DNA from: Ancylomarina subtilis
Lineage (GTDB): Bacteria; Bacteroidota; Bacteroidia; Bacteroidales; Marinifilaceae
Assembly (NCBI RefSeq): GCF_004217115.1
Contig: NZ_SHKN01000001.1
Coordinates: forward strand, 2,545,781 to 2,609,780
Direction: 5' to 3'
DNA length: 64,000 bases
A model generated the notes under the pieces. That model did not search any database. It was not told where the DNA came from and saw only the letters and a list, made by a program, of their open reading frames with translations. This document shows positions 25,679 to 33,156 of this stretch, in pieces; position 1 is the stretch's first letter, and the number at the start of each line of letters is the position of its first letter. The position numbers and the translations under genes were made by a program.

Positions 25679-26443
25679 TTAATCGACCATTTCCACTACT
25701 ATAGGGCAATGATCCGAATGCACCACATCAGCCAAAATTGAAGCGCCTTTTAGCTTCTCTCGCAAGCTTTCGCTCACCATATGATAATCGATGCGCCAAC
25801 CCAGGTTTTTGCCACGAGAACCGGCTCTGTAGCTCCACCACGAATACTTTTCAGCAGACTGATCGAAAACTCTAAAGCTATCGATAAAACCTGAGGCAAT
25901 AAACTCAGAAACCCACTCGCGCTCTTCGGGAAGGAAACCGGAAACACCTTTCTTCTTCTCAGGTTTGTTGATATCAATAGGCTTGTGACAAATATTGTAA
26001 TCTCCTGCAATAATCAGATTAGGAATCTCCTTTTTCAATTCCTGAATATAGCCATGAAAATAGTTTAGCCAATTCATCTTGTAGTCCTGACGAACAGTTC
26101 CTGTCGTTCCCGACGGATGGTAAGTCGACATCACTGAAAAACCATCAAAATCGGCACGAATGGCACGTCCTTCCACATCAAATTCAGGATTATCAACACC
26201 AATATAAATCTTATTCGGTTTGATTTTAGTCAGAATCCCAACTCCTGAGTAGCCCTTTTTAACAGCCGAATGCCAGTAGCAATGATAGCCCAATTCTTCA
26301 AATAGGTGGGATTCGATTTGCTCAGGTTGCGCTTTTGTTTCCTGAATGCATAAAATATCTGGGTTCTCAGCTTTCAACCAGCCTACCAAATCTTTACTAA
26401 GTGCGGCACGTATGCCATTTAAGTTATAGGATATAATCTTCAT
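25679..26443 (-). CDS. exodeoxyribonuclease III (AP endonuclease family)
   Basis: A 254-aa Mg-dependent AP endonuclease / 3' exonuclease of the Xth/ExoA group, used in base excision repair. Motifs: KIISYNLNGIRAAL (start), ILCIQETK with the metal Glu, AGDYNICHKPIDI (GDxN), WRIDYHMVSE and the terminal SDHCPIVVE with catalytic Asp-His. The frame is open to 26476, but ATG 26443 begins at the conserved MKIISYN start. It is convergent with the upstream secreted-protein gene, and divergent from the methyltransferase gene. Confidence 0.93.
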   Translation of the reverse strand: MKIISYNLNGIRAALSKDLVGWLKAENPDILCIQETKAQPEQIESHLFEELGYHCYWHSAVKKGYSGVGILTKIKPNKIYIGVDNPEFDVEGRAIRADFDGFSVMSTYHPSGTTGTVRQDYKMNWLNYFHGYIQELKKEIPNLIIAGDYNICHKPIDINKPEKKKGVSGFLPEEREWVSEFIASGFIDSFRVFDQSAEKYSWWSYRAGSRGKNLGWRIDYHMVSESLREKLKGASILADVVHSDHCPIVVEMVD

Positions 26444-26580
26444 AATCGGATGATAATTTAAACTATTAAAGCCCATTTTTGAGCCTCAACTTGAATTTAC
26501 AAAAGCTAAAAGTAAGAAAAATAGATCGAGATCGAAATACAGATAGATTCAATATCGGCAATCTTTACTTTCTTTGTCGT

Positions 26581-27372
26581 ATGAAGTCAAATCAATACCA
26601 AATGATCCTTGGTGCCATTGAAAAAATGGACATCTCCCAAGTTGATATCACAAGAAAACAGACCTCAGCATACGACGAATTTCATGTGCGAGGAAGAGCT
26701 GTTAGTGAAGAACTCTTCTCACAAATTGAGCTAGACTGTAATTCCCAAGTTCTTGATTTAGGTTGTGGTTTGGGCGGAACCTGTCGCATGCTTGCTGAGA
26801 AATTTGGCTGTCAGGTGAGTGGTATTGATTATTCAGATCAACATATCGAAACGGCTAAATCTCTATCAAAACTTGTTAATCTTGACGATAAAACCGAGTT
26901 TATTCAAGGCGATGCCACTCAACTTCCCTACCCTGCTGATCATTTTGATTTGATTATCACACAACATGTACAAATGTGCATAACCGATAAAGAAAAACTC
27001 TATTCCGAAGCCAAACGGGTATTAAAAAAAGGAGGTCGTTTTATCTATTACGATGTGCTTAAGAAAAACGAGGGCACACTCATATTTCCCCTCCCTTGGG
27101 TGGATGATGAAGTTTTCAGTTTCCTGATCTCGTCTGAGGAATTGGAAAACAAACGTTGTTCACTTGACTTCAAAAAAATCGACTCAGAAGACCAAAGTCA
27201 AAAAGGCTTGGATTTCCTCAGTTCTTTCATTGCAAAAGCGAATGACAAACCAGCCATACTCACTGGTCAAAAAATACTAATGGGCGACAATGCTCTGGAG
27301 AAAATCACAAATCTTTATCAAGCATTGAAAGATGAGACTGTTAGTCTGGAAAGTGGGGTTTGGATAAAATGA
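26581..27372 (+). CDS. SAM-dependent class I methyltransferase
   Basis: A 263-aa methyltransferase with SAM-binding motif I VLDLGCGLGGTC (57-68) and the usual motifs that follow (GIDYSDQHIETAK, FIQGDATQLPYPADHFDLI, LKKGGRFIYYD). It belongs to the methyltransferase-11 / UbiE-like group; overall architecture is like phosphoethanolamine or sarcosine-type small-molecule methyltransferases, so the target is uncertain. The open frame starts at 26479, but residues before ATG 26581 lack family similarity. Confidence 0.75.
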   Translation: MKSNQYQMILGAIEKMDISQVDITRKQTSAYDEFHVRGRAVSEELFSQIELDCNSQVLDLGCGLGGTCRMLAEKFGCQVSGIDYSDQHIETAKSLSKLVNLDDKTEFIQGDATQLPYPADHFDLIITQHVQMCITDKEKLYSEAKRVLKKGGRFIYYDVLKKNEGTLIFPLPWVDDEVFSFLISSEELENKRCSLDFKKIDSEDQSQKGLDFLSSFIAKANDKPAILTGQKILMGDNALEKITNLYQALKDETVSLESGVWIK

Positions 27373-27445
27373 TGTGATGATATGTTAGTTTGAAAATATG
27401 CTAATTATTAAAATCTTCGGGTATTTCTTAGGTCTTTTTGACTTT

Positions 27446-27484
27446 AAATAAAAAATGGTGCCTGCATCGAGCAAACACCACTTT
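27446..27484 (-). terminator. probable terminator downstream of polA
   Basis: TGGTG (27456-27460) pairs with CACCA (27476-27480), extended by three A-T pairs across one mismatch (27452-27454 with 27482-27484). The A-rich left flank gives U on the minus strand. The stem is weak. Confidence 0.45.
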
Positions 27485-27506
27485 ATATTTTCTTTATTTA
27501 ATTCGA

Positions 27507-30302
27507 TCAGTGAGCTTCAAGCCAGTTATCACCCACTCCCATTTCTACTGTCAATGGAACGCTTATTTTCACAGCATTCTCCATCTCTTCGCGAAGAATA
27601 CGTTTCATCTGATCAAGTTCGGACTTTAAACAATCGAAGTTCAATTCATCATGTACCTGAATCAGCATCTTAGATTGCATGCCTTCGGCTTTCATTCGCT
27701 TACTGACCCCAATCATAGCCAACTTGATGACATCCGCTGCAGAACCCTGTACCGGCGCATTAATGGCATTTCGCTCAGCAATAGATTTCATCATTCCATT
27801 GCTTGAATTAATATCTTTTAGATAACGACGGCGCCCTTTAATCGTAACCACATATTCATTCTCGCGCGCATCATGAATTGCTTTATCCATAAAGGCTTTA
27901 ACACCGGGGTAGGATTCAAAATAGCCATCGATCAAAGCTTTACCTTCCTTACGGGAAATTTTCAGATTCTCAGCTAGACCGAAAGCAGAAATACCGTAAA
28001 TAATCCCAAAATTTGCTGACTTAGCATGCGAACGCATATCGCTGGTCACCTCCTCCATTGGGACTTTGTATATTTTAGCTGCAGTTGCCTGATGGAAATC
28101 TTCAGCCAAATTAAAGGCATCAATCATCGCCTGATCCTGGCTCATATGGGCCATCAAACGCAATTCAACCTGAGAGTAGTCTGCTGATAGAAAAACATGA
28201 TTCTCATCAGAAGGAATAAAGGCTTTACGCACATATCTCCCTTGTGGTGTCCGAATCGGGATATTCTGTATGTTTGGATTGGTAGAACTCAAACGACCTG
28301 TAGCTGCTTCGGCCTGATTAAATGAGGTATGAATTCGACCGGATTTTTTATTGATATAAGTTGGCAAAGCTTCTACATAAGTAGAAATTAACTTTTTCAA
28401 ACCACGAAAAGTAAGAATCTTCTCGATAATAGGATGCTTGTCCTTCAATTTACTCAACACTTGTTCTGAAGTAGAATATTGCCCCGACTTGGTTTTCTTA
28501 GCCTTAGGATCAAGAGCCATATGCTCAAACAAAACCTCTCCCAGTTGTTTGGGCGATGCCACATTAAATTCCTGACCAGCCATTTCGATAATCTCCTTCT
28601 CTATACCTTCTACTTCGGTATTCAATTCTAATGCGTAAGACTTAAGCATTGGCACATCAATCTTCACACCCGTGAATTCCATCTCAGCCAATACTAAGAC
28701 CAATGGCATCTCCATATTGTAGAATAGATCCAACAGATTGTTATCGGTCAATTCATTCTCCAGAGCTTCGACCAATTCTAAATTCACCAAAGTCTCTTCA
28801 CAATATTTATCATGCTTGATAGGTTCGGGCTCCAACATCAAACTCAACTGCGCCTTCTTTTTCTTCTCTGGCTTTTCTTCCTCCATTATTTTGTAATGGA
28901 TACTCGCCTTGGCAATTGTTTCCAAATCATGTTTCAATTCGGGTTGAATCAAATAATGAGCAATCATGGTATCGAAAATGGGCCCCTTCAATTCAACCCC
29001 ACACCAACGCAATGCCAAAATATCACGTTTAATATCATGAGCTATTTTCAAGATCTTGTCATCTTCAAAAATAAATCGGAATTCCTGAGCCACTTTTTTT
29101 GCTTCGGATGGATTTTGAGGAAAAGGAACGAAAAATGAACGATTATTTTTGAAAGCAAAAGCCAAACCTACAATTTCTGACTGATTGGGATCCGAATCAC
29201 TCAAAATTGTTCTAAATGAAAAAGATTTTTGAACACATAAATCGGCTCTTAAATCAGCTCTAACTGCCGCATTATCAAGCACAAAAAATTGCGAACCCAG
29301 GTCTTTAAGCTCTCTGAGAATAACATTTTTTTCTTCTATCTGACTCTTACCCACAGATTTGGCACTGTCAGAAGTCCCCTTATCGGTAATATCTATTGAT
29401 TTAGCATTTACATTAGACAAAACCTTTTCTCTTAAACTGAAGAACTCCAAATCAAGAAAAACACGTCCCAAGGTGTCTTCATCAATATCTATCAATTTAA
29501 ATTTATCTTCAACATAGTCTATGGGAGCATCCAAAGCAATTTTTGCTAGTTCTCTCGAAAAACGAACCTGCTCTTCAGAATTTACAATATTTTCCTTTTG
29601 CTTGCCTTTTAACTTATCGGTGTTTTCGTAAATCCCATCTATCGATTTATATGCAGCCAAAAGTTTCTGAGCCGTTTTGGGTCCAATCCCAGGACAGCCC
29701 GGAATATTATCCGCAGAGTCACCCATCAATCCCAAATAATCGATAATCTGTTCAGGGCTTTCAAGCCCGAAATTGTTTAAGATCTCAGGAATCCCCAACA
29801 CCTCCGTTTCATTTCCAGATCGGCCGGGTTTATACATGTAGATGTTTTCACTCACCAATTGGGCATAATCCTTATCAGGCGTCATCATATAAACCGTGAA
29901 ACCTTTCTTCTCAGCTTTCTTAGCTAGAGTTCCAATGACATCATCCGCCTCATAACCTTCAACCTCAATTTCGGGAATATTAAAGCCTTTAATAATTCGC
30001 TTAATATATGGAATCGAATTTCTTAAATCGTCAGGCATAGGCGGTCTGTGAGCCTTATATTCCTTAAACATTTCGTGACGAAAGGTTTTACCCGGAGGAT
30101 CGAAAACAACCGCAATATGAGATGGTTTTTCTTTTTCAAGTACATTCAGAAGCGTATTGGTAAATCCCAACATGGCTGAAGAATTAATACCTGTGGAGGT
30201 GTATCTTGGGTTCTTGATAAAAGCGTAATACGATCGGTAGATCAAAGCAAAAGCATCAAGTAAAAAGAGCTTCTTGTAAGGGTTACTATCTAATGAATAC
30301 AT
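27507..30302 (-). CDS. polA: DNA polymerase I (proofreading motifs degenerate)
   Basis: A 931-aa family A polymerase for Okazaki-fragment processing and repair. Domains in order: 5' nuclease (1-300, with DAFALIYRSYYAF, GYEADDVIG at 116-124 and GDSADNIPG at 194-202), 3'-5' exonuclease fold (about 335-520) and polymerase (about 525-931, with motif A DYSQVELRL at 708-716, motif B KSANFGIIYG at 761-770, motif C QVHDE at 882-886). In the exonuclease domain the expected Exo I motif DTETT is replaced by RTILSDS (364-370), and the Exo III aspartate (Y-x3-D) is Thr504 (YCEET). Only the Exo II-like AHDIKRD (421-427) persists. So polymerase and 5' nuclease look intact but proofreading looks lost. A promoter box lies at 30351-30344. 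Confidence 0.95.
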   Translation of the reverse strand: MYSLDSNPYKKLFLLDAFALIYRSYYAFIKNPRYTSTGINSSAMLGFTNTLLNVLEKEKPSHIAVVFDPPGKTFRHEMFKEYKAHRPPMPDDLRNSIPYIKRIIKGFNIPEIEVEGYEADDVIGTLAKKAEKKGFTVYMMTPDKDYAQLVSENIYMYKPGRSGNETEVLGIPEILNNFGLESPEQIIDYLGLMGDSADNIPGCPGIGPKTAQKLLAAYKSIDGIYENTDKLKGKQKENIVNSEEQVRFSRELAKIALDAPIDYVEDKFKLIDIDEDTLGRVFLDLEFFSLREKVLSNVNAKSIDITDKGTSDSAKSVGKSQIEEKNVILRELKDLGSQFFVLDNAAVRADLRADLCVQKSFSFRTILSDSDPNQSEIVGLAFAFKNNRSFFVPFPQNPSEAKKVAQEFRFIFEDDKILKIAHDIKRDILALRWCGVELKGPIFDTMIAHYLIQPELKHDLETIAKASIHYKIMEEEKPEKKKKAQLSLMLEPEPIKHDKYCEETLVNLELVEALENELTDNNLLDLFYNMEMPLVLVLAEMEFTGVKIDVPMLKSYALELNTEVEGIEKEIIEMAGQEFNVASPKQLGEVLFEHMALDPKAKKTKSGQYSTSEQVLSKLKDKHPIIEKILTFRGLKKLISTYVEALPTYINKKSGRIHTSFNQAEAATGRLSSTNPNIQNIPIRTPQGRYVRKAFIPSDENHVFLSADYSQVELRLMAHMSQDQAMIDAFNLAEDFHQATAAKIYKVPMEEVTSDMRSHAKSANFGIIYGISAFGLAENLKISRKEGKALIDGYFESYPGVKAFMDKAIHDARENEYVVTIKGRRRYLKDINSSNGMMKSIAERNAINAPVQGSAADVIKLAMIGVSKRMKAEGMQSKMLIQVHDELNFDCLKSELDQMKRILREEMENAVKISVPLTVEMGVGDNWLEAH

Positions 30303-30343
30303 ATATTCGAAGTGTGTTAATGACTCGTTTCAATTATTACGAA

Positions 30344-30351
30344 CAAAAGTA
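30344..30351 (-). promoter_or_regulatory. polA promoter -7 box TACTTTTG
   Basis: Exact TAnnTTTG match, with a predicted leader of about 37 bases to the polA start codon. Confidence 0.5.
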
Positions 30352-30388
30352 AGAGAAATATTTTGAGGCTTTCTTTTGCAATCAATTA

Positions 30389-30964
30389 TTATTGGCTGTC
30401 ACCCAACCAATCCTCAATTTCCTTTAAAATGAGATCCTGATTCAAATTTTGCCTGTAAAATTGGCTTGCAAAAAGAACCAATTTCCTGGAACATGATAAT
30501 TCGAGATCGGCCGCACAAAAATTACCAAAGCGGAAAGCATCGAGAGACAAAGCATCCTTTAAAACTTTTAATAAAAGAATAGCTTCTTCCCTTTTGTCAA
30601 TTTGATATTTTCCCAAATGATTCTCAAGCTCATCACGACTTATCGTTTGGCACTGCATCAAAAAACGACAGCGTTCATTATTAAAACGAGTTTTCCCTAA
30701 AAAATTGCGTTCTCTTAATTTTTGATACGATTTAAATCCATAATGTGCATCCATCTGGTTCCCTTCTCTTCCAATATCAATAAAAAGAGCAACGAATTTT
30801 AAGACTTGTCGATTTTCTAAACCAAGCCCTTCAAAATCACAAATTTTATCAACCAACTTAAAAACCCGATAGGCATGCTCAATCCCATAGGGGCCAATTG
30901 AAAAAATTGCCATTAAAGAATTCACGGGCTTTATCTGATCGAAATTGAACGAACCTGAAATCAT
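30389..30964 (-). CDS. HD-superfamily-like protein with altered metal motif
   Basis: A 191-aa helical protein whose pattern follows small HD phosphohydrolases: GIEHAYRVFKLVDKI (His30), VALFIDIGREG (where HD enzymes have FHDIGR), AHYGFKSY (His74) and a late aspartate (Asp137 or Asp142). The central His of the HD dyad is Ile62 here, next to Asp63. This could mean loss of catalysis or a relic binding role. No nearby partner suggests a function. It lies upstream of polA on the same strand and has no signal peptide. Confidence 0.55.
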   Translation of the reverse strand: MISGSFNFDQIKPVNSLMAIFSIGPYGIEHAYRVFKLVDKICDFEGLGLENRQVLKFVALFIDIGREGNQMDAHYGFKSYQKLRERNFLGKTRFNNERCRFLMQCQTISRDELENHLGKYQIDKREEAILLLKVLKDALSLDAFRFGNFCAADLELSCSRKLVLFASQFYRQNLNQDLILKEIEDWLGDSQ

Positions 30965-30995
30965 CCTGATCTGTTTTTATTAAAACTATGGGTAC

Positions 30996-31022
30996 AAAAA
31001 AGTCCGGAACAAAACCGGACTT
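30996..31022 (-). terminator. intrinsic terminator downstream of queD
   Basis: AAGTCCGG (31000-31007) pairs with CCGGACTT (31015-31022); the left A-tract (30996-31001) gives U on the minus strand. It ends the arsR-queD unit. Confidence 0.8.
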
Positions 31023-31045
31023 GAATTTATATATTTTATTTCGAA

Positions 31046-31492
31046 TTAGTTATCCTCAGCAAACCATTCAGCAAAAGAAGTGGCTGTCTCATGAAGTTTA
31101 AGGGAATGCAATTTTACCTCTTCAGGTAAACGTTTGATGATTCTTTCTGCAAAATCAGCAATCATATTCTCGCAAGTTGGCTGATAGTCGAAAACAAAAA
31201 AGCGTTCAAACATCTGAGGAATATTCAATTGTTCGAGCATTGGTGTTCTGTCACTCAAAACAACTGCATGATCCAGTTTATCAACAATCTCCTGGTTCAC
31301 GATTCTTTTTAAATCCCCAAAATCCATCACCATTCCCAATTTCGGATTACTTTCATCGGTAATGGGTTCACCAATAACAGTGACATAAAGAATATAGGAG
31401 TGCCCATGAATATTCTTACACAAGCCATCGTAATTCCAAAGGGCATGTGCCATTTCAAAACGAAACTCTTTGGTCAATCGTACTTTTGCCAT
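31046..31492 (-). CDS. queD: 6-carboxytetrahydropterin synthase (QueD/PTPS family)
   Basis: A 148-aa zinc enzyme that turns dihydroneopterin triphosphate into 6-carboxytetrahydropterin in queuosine/7-deazaguanine synthesis. The zinc His ligands are visible as His16 (FEMAHAL), His29 and His31 (IHGHSY), and the catalytic Cys25 (LCKNIHGH). C-terminal LHETATSFAEW is also conserved. No other queuosine gene (queC, queE, queF) is in the window. It lies 36 bases downstream of an ArsR-type regulator and shares a terminator with it. Confidence 0.9.
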   Translation of the reverse strand: MAKVRLTKEFRFEMAHALWNYDGLCKNIHGHSYILYVTVIGEPITDESNPKLGMVMDFGDLKRIVNQEIVDKLDHAVVLSDRTPMLEQLNIPQMFERFFVFDYQPTCENMIADFAERIIKRLPEEVKLHSLKLHETATSFAEWFAEDN

Positions 31493-31528
31493 CGATACTA
31501 TACTTTCAAATTAGAGAAAAAAGCGTGT

Positions 31529-31828
31529 TTATCCCATTGTGCATTTGCTCACACAATCAACAATATTACTCAAACTACAATGTTTTAAAAAATAATATGT
31601 GTTTTTACCTTCGCGTTTCGATTGCAAAACACCCTTGTCTTTTAAAATGCCCAAATGGTGCGAAGTTGTTGATTGTTCGATGTTCAACAATTCATGTATT
31701 TCAGTAACTGTCAACTTTTTACCATCATCAAGATAACCCAAAATTGCAATACGCATTGGATGCGCAATTGCTTTTAGCATATTGGCTGCTTGTTCTAATT
31801 TCTCAGGTTCTAATTCGTTAATTTTCAT
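31529..31828 (-). CDS. ArsR/SmtB-family transcriptional regulator
   Basis: A 99-aa winged-helix repressor: dimerising N-terminal helix, HTH and recognition helix (about 40-65, with SHHLGILKDKGVLQSKREGKNTYYFL). There is no alpha3 ELCVCDL As/Cd motif. Cys84, Cys92 and Cys96 (HCSL...DCVSKC) could form a C-terminal metal or redox site. It heads a two-gene unit with queD. A promoter box directly upstream overlaps an inverted repeat, the classic ArsR self-regulation layout. Confidence 0.85.
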   Translation of the reverse strand: MKINELEPEKLEQAANMLKAIAHPMRIAILGYLDDGKKLTVTEIHELLNIEQSTTSHHLGILKDKGVLQSKREGKNTYYFLKHCSLSNIVDCVSKCTMG

Positions 31829-31861
31829 ACACTATACTTAAACTCGTATTTATTAATTATG

Positions 31862-31879
31862 CAAATATATAAATATATT
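31862..31879 (-). promoter_or_regulatory. arsR promoter box overlapping a candidate ArsR operator
   Basis: The exact -7 box TATATTTG (minus, 31869-31862) overlaps the inverted repeat AATATAT-AA-ATATATT (31864-31879). ArsR repressors bind short AT-rich dyads at their own promoter, so this is a good operator candidate. It lies about 34 bases upstream of the arsR start. Confidence 0.45.
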
Positions 31880-31935
31880 CTATTAAGAAAGAAAACTCTC
31901 ATATCGAAATAGTTAAATTTGTTAATTTGATCCTA

Positions 31936-31971
31936 ATTTATGGGTATTCTGAATAGAATATACCCATAAAT
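31936..31971. repeat. strong hairpin in the arsR-polyprenyl synthase intergenic region
   Basis: ATTTATGGGTA (31936-31946) pairs with TACCCATAAAT (31961-31971); TTCT and AGAA extend the stem inside (31947-31950 with 31955-31958) after a 2-base bulge. No convergent genes need a terminator here. Possibly a regulatory dyad. A G5C5 palindrome lies at 32034-32043. Confidence 0.5.
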
Positions 31972-32121
31972 ATGCTGAAGAATATCTTTTACACCATCCT
32001 GTTCTATCCTTATCAAAATTCAAAAGTGTGCCAGGGGGCCCCCACTTAAACTGAAGGCTTGATAAAGACCATAGGGTCTTAAAATTTATATTTTTTTTGG
32101 CTGTTGATAGCTCGAAATTTT

Positions 32122-32129
32122 TACCTTTG
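32122..32129 (+). promoter_or_regulatory. polyprenyl synthase promoter -7 box TACCTTTG
   Basis: Exact TAnnTTTG match ending only 6 bases before ATG 32136, with a TTTG about 22 bases upstream (32096-32099). The predicted transcript would have almost no leader. Confidence 0.5.
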
Positions 32130-32135
32130 GTTTCT

Positions 32136-33119
32136 ATGACAAAAGCTTCAACTTTAAAAACCATAAAGGCTCCAATTGAAAAAGAGTTAAAAGAGTTTGA
32201 TCCCTATTTTCGCGATGCCATGCGGACTAAAGTTCGCTTGCTAGATGTTATTAACCGATATATTATCAAGCGCAAAGGGAAAGAAATACGCCCCATATTA
32301 GTCTTTTTAACAGCTAAACTTTGTGGCGAAATCAATCCATCGACCTATACGGCTGCAACCCTTACTCAACTTTTACACACTGCAACCCTGGTTCACGATG
32401 ATGTGGTTGATGAAGCATACGAAAGACGTGGATTCTTTTCAATCAATGCCCTTTGGAAATCAAAAGTTGCCGTTTTAGTTGGCGACTTCCTTCTTTCCAA
32501 AGGTTTATTAATTGCTTTGGATAATGATGAATTCAAGCAATTGAAAGTTGTTTCTGAATCTGTAAAAGAAATGAGTGAAGGGGAACTCTTACAGATTGAA
32601 AAATCAAAAAAACTAGATATAACAGAAGAAGTCTATTTTGATATCATTTATAAAAAAACAGCCAGCTTAATTGCAGCTTGTACCCAACTGGGAGCCCTTT
32701 CAGTAAACGCTGATGCCGAAACTCAGGAAAAAATGAAACAATTCGGGGCTTACCTGGGAATTGCTTTTCAAATTAAAGACGATTTGTTTGACTACGACAA
32801 ACAAGCTGCCATAGGAAAACCAACAGGCAACGATATCAAGGAAAAGAAACTAACACTCCCCCTTATTTCGGTTTTAAGAAATTGCACTCCCAAAGAAAAA
32901 AGATGGGCGCTTAGAAGCCTGAGAAAGCATAATAAAAACAAAGACAAAGTTCAGGAACTAATTGCTTTTGTGAAAGAAAAAGGCGGCATTGAATACACCC
33001 GGGATAAAATGTTTGAATACAAAACAAAGGCGGAAGCTATTTTGACGACATTTCCTGATTCAGAAATCAAAAATGCCATGTTAGCACTTGTTCATTATAC
33101 AATTGATAGGGAAAAATAA
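32136..33119 (+). CDS. long-chain polyprenyl diphosphate synthase
   Basis: A 327-aa trans-isoprenyl diphosphate synthase. The two Asp-rich motifs are LVHDDVVDE (first DDxxD, 88-92) and QIKDDLFDYD (215-219). The residue five before the first motif is a small Ala (Ala83), which in this family goes with longer products; the enzyme is therefore more likely a heptaprenyl/octaprenyl synthase for menaquinone than an FPP synthase (inference). The frame is open back to TTG 32097, but ATG 32136 begins at the conserved start. Confidence 0.87.
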   Translation: MTKASTLKTIKAPIEKELKEFDPYFRDAMRTKVRLLDVINRYIIKRKGKEIRPILVFLTAKLCGEINPSTYTAATLTQLLHTATLVHDDVVDEAYERRGFFSINALWKSKVAVLVGDFLLSKGLLIALDNDEFKQLKVVSESVKEMSEGELLQIEKSKKLDITEEVYFDIIYKKTASLIAACTQLGALSVNADAETQEKMKQFGAYLGIAFQIKDDLFDYDKQAAIGKPTGNDIKEKKLTLPLISVLRNCTPKEKRWALRSLRKHNKNKDKVQELIAFVKEKGGIEYTRDKMFEYKTKAEAILTTFPDSEIKNAMLALVHYTIDREK

Positions 33120-33156
33120 AATCCATACTTAGGTGTATGGACAAGCTTAATTTGAG

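Noticed and set aside
32097-32135. TTG start of the polyprenyl synthase
   Set aside because: The extra 13 residues lie upstream of and within the promoter box; ATG 32136 matches the family start.
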